The notes below the pieces were generated by a model that was given only the letters and a program-made list of their open reading frames with translations, made no database searches and had not been told where the DNA came from. Of a stretch of DNA of 5,515 nucleotides, positions 4,821-5,515 are shown one piece after another. Each line of letters opens with the position of its first letter. Position 1 is the first letter of the stretch. The stretch spans positions 1-5,515 of the forward strand of contig SHWK01000075.1 in assembly GCA_009693885.1 (NCBI GenBank), in the 5' to 3' direction. The DNA comes from Rickettsiales bacterium. Its GTDB lineage: Bacteria; Pseudomonadota; Alphaproteobacteria; Rickettsiales; UBA1997. The position numbers and the translations under genes are program-made.

Positions 4821-5462
4821 ATGCTCAAATCTAAATTTCGCGATAGAAAAGAAGCTGGTCAACAGCTTGCAAAAAAACTTCAACATCACAGCAATCGTAA
4901 TGATATGATTGTTTTGGCATTGCCACGCGGCGGCGTTCCTGTTGCTTACGAAATTGCCAAGGAATTAAACTATCCGCTTGATATTTTTCTGGTGCGCAAA
5001 ATTGGCATTCCAAATAATGAAGAAACTGCCATGGGCGCAGTGGCTATTGGTGGAGCGCAAATCTTAAATCAAGAATTAATTAAATATCTAAATATTTCTA
5101 ATGAAACTGTGCAAATGGCAATTAATAAGGCGCAACAAGAATTACAATTTCGTAATAATTTGTATCGCAACAACAAGGCAGAAATTAACTTTCGCAACTA
5201 TAATATAATTCTAGTTGATGATGGAATGGCCACTGGCGCAACAATGCAAGCAGCAATATTGGCACTAAAAAAGGAAGGAGCTCATGAAATTATTGTTGCA
5301 GTTCCAGTAAGTTCAGAATCTTCTTATGAAGAAATTTTTCCAATGGTCGATGAGGTTATTTCTCTAGTTATTCCAACAATATTTCATGCTGTTGGAGCTT
5401 GGTATGAAAACTTTCCGCAAGTAAGTCATGAAGAGGTCAAAGAATTATTATCTAAAACCTAA
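4821..5462 (+). CDS. Type I phosphoribosyltransferase-domain protein
   Basis: The 213-residue cytosolic protein has a complete PRTase fold. FRDRKEAGQQLAKKL (6-20) is the usual opening of a family of free-standing bacterial PRT proteins. LALPRGGVPVAYEIA (32-46) forms the first core loop. LVRKIGIPNNEETAMGAVA (57-75) is the conserved flexible region. ILVDDGMATGATM (130-142) is the PRPP-binding loop, with paired Asp133-Asp134 and the GxTGAT pattern. The C-terminal IFHAVGAWYENFPQVSHEEV is also characteristic of this group. Members are often annotated only as phosphoribosyltransferase; their base substrate is generally unknown and I do not assign one. The start at 4821 fits the family N-terminus, though no good Shine-Dalgarno precedes it. 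All key motifs are present, so it is likely functional, in contrast to the broken elements on its left. It is the first intact gene right of the accessory patch. Confidence 0.88.
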   Translation: MLKSKFRDRKEAGQQLAKKLQHHSNRNDMIVLALPRGGVPVAYEIAKELNYPLDIFLVRKIGIPNNEETAMGAVAIGGAQILNQELIKYLNISNETVQMAINKAQQELQFRNNLYRNNKAEINFRNYNIILVDDGMATGATMQAAILALKKEGAHEIIVAVPVSSESSYEEIFPMVDEVISLVIPTIFHAVGAWYENFPQVSHEEVKELLSKT

Positions 5463-5467
5463 GTTTT

Positions 5468-5494
5468 AATTTGATTAATTTCATCAATCAAATT
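5468..5494. repeat. 9-bp hairpin between the PRTase gene and the next gene
   Basis: AATTTGATT (5468-5476) and AATCAAATT (5486-5494) pair perfectly around a 9-nt loop. The stem is almost all A-T and is followed by TTAAGAAG rather than a T-run, so it is a poor terminator. It may be a weak attenuator, a protein site or chance. Confidence 0.4.
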
Positions 5495-5506
5495 TAAGAA
5501 GAAATT

Positions 5507-5515
5507 ATGCCAAAA
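5507..5515 (+). CDS. Start of a downstream gene (3' truncated by window)
   Basis: An ATG at 5507 opens a frame beginning Met-Pro-Lys at the right edge. A purine-rich AAGAAG (5497-5502) lies 4 nt upstream as a possible ribosome site. It is 44 nt after the PRTase stop on the same strand, so the two could share a transcript. Nothing can be said of the product. Confidence 0.35.

Noticed and set aside
4831..5013. Minus-strand open frame of 60 codons
   Set aside because: It is antisense to the strongly supported phosphoribosyltransferase gene.
1..5515. CRISPR array, toxin-antitoxin pair or retron-like system
   Set aside because: No regularly spaced direct repeats, paired small genes or reverse transcriptase motifs were found; the P-loop kinase superficially recalls zeta toxins but has no antitoxin partner and fits CPT-like proteins better.

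Overview
The window reads as chromosomal DNA from an AT-rich alphaproteobacterium. Three things point there. The first is the order zauP-like coiled-coil gene, zapA, 6S RNA, 5-formyltetrahydrofolate cyclo-ligase. The second is an HU gene followed by tRNA-Val(UAC) and tRNA-Asp(GUC), a grouping I recall from other alphaproteobacteria. The third is an argJ-type arginine gene at the left edge. The base composition would suit a Rickettsiales/Holosporales-like or other streamlined lineage, but arginine synthesis is unusual in strict intracellular members, so I do not name a genus.

Layout. Positions 1-1799 are one plus-strand run with 1-nt gaps: the 3' part of argJ (cut by the window edge), a short coiled-coil gene and zapA. 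Positions 1809-1957 hold an RNA that folds like 6S RNA, followed 19 nt later by the folate gene fau/ygfA, whose real start is the ATG at 1977. After a 182-nt leader comes the HU gene (2768-3040) with a clear intrinsic terminator. Two tRNA genes with encoded CCA follow (3189-3264 and 3301-3377), probably as one transcript from a promoter near 3148-3175.

From 3378 to 4820 the character changes to an accessory patch. It holds a minus-strand P-loop kinase of the chloramphenicol-phosphotransferase-like family (3425-3991). Next comes the decayed C-terminus of a serine recombinase (minus, about 4020-4327, with a frameshift and an apparent internal deletion). Beside it is the C-terminal remnant of an IS256-family transposase (plus, 4342-4611). 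About 200 nt of AT-rich non-coding DNA follows. The right end (4821-5462) is an intact type I phosphoribosyltransferase, a small hairpin, and the first codons of a further gene.

How they work together: argJ serves arginine synthesis; the coiled-coil protein and ZapA organise the FtsZ ring; 6S RNA inhibits housekeeping RNA polymerase; Fau recycles 5-formyl-THF; HU compacts DNA. I see no clearly new multigene system. The points most worth a second look are the 6S RNA with competing pairings, the recombinase/IS graveyard beside the tRNA cluster with its kinase passenger, and short repeated palindromes in two intergenic regions.
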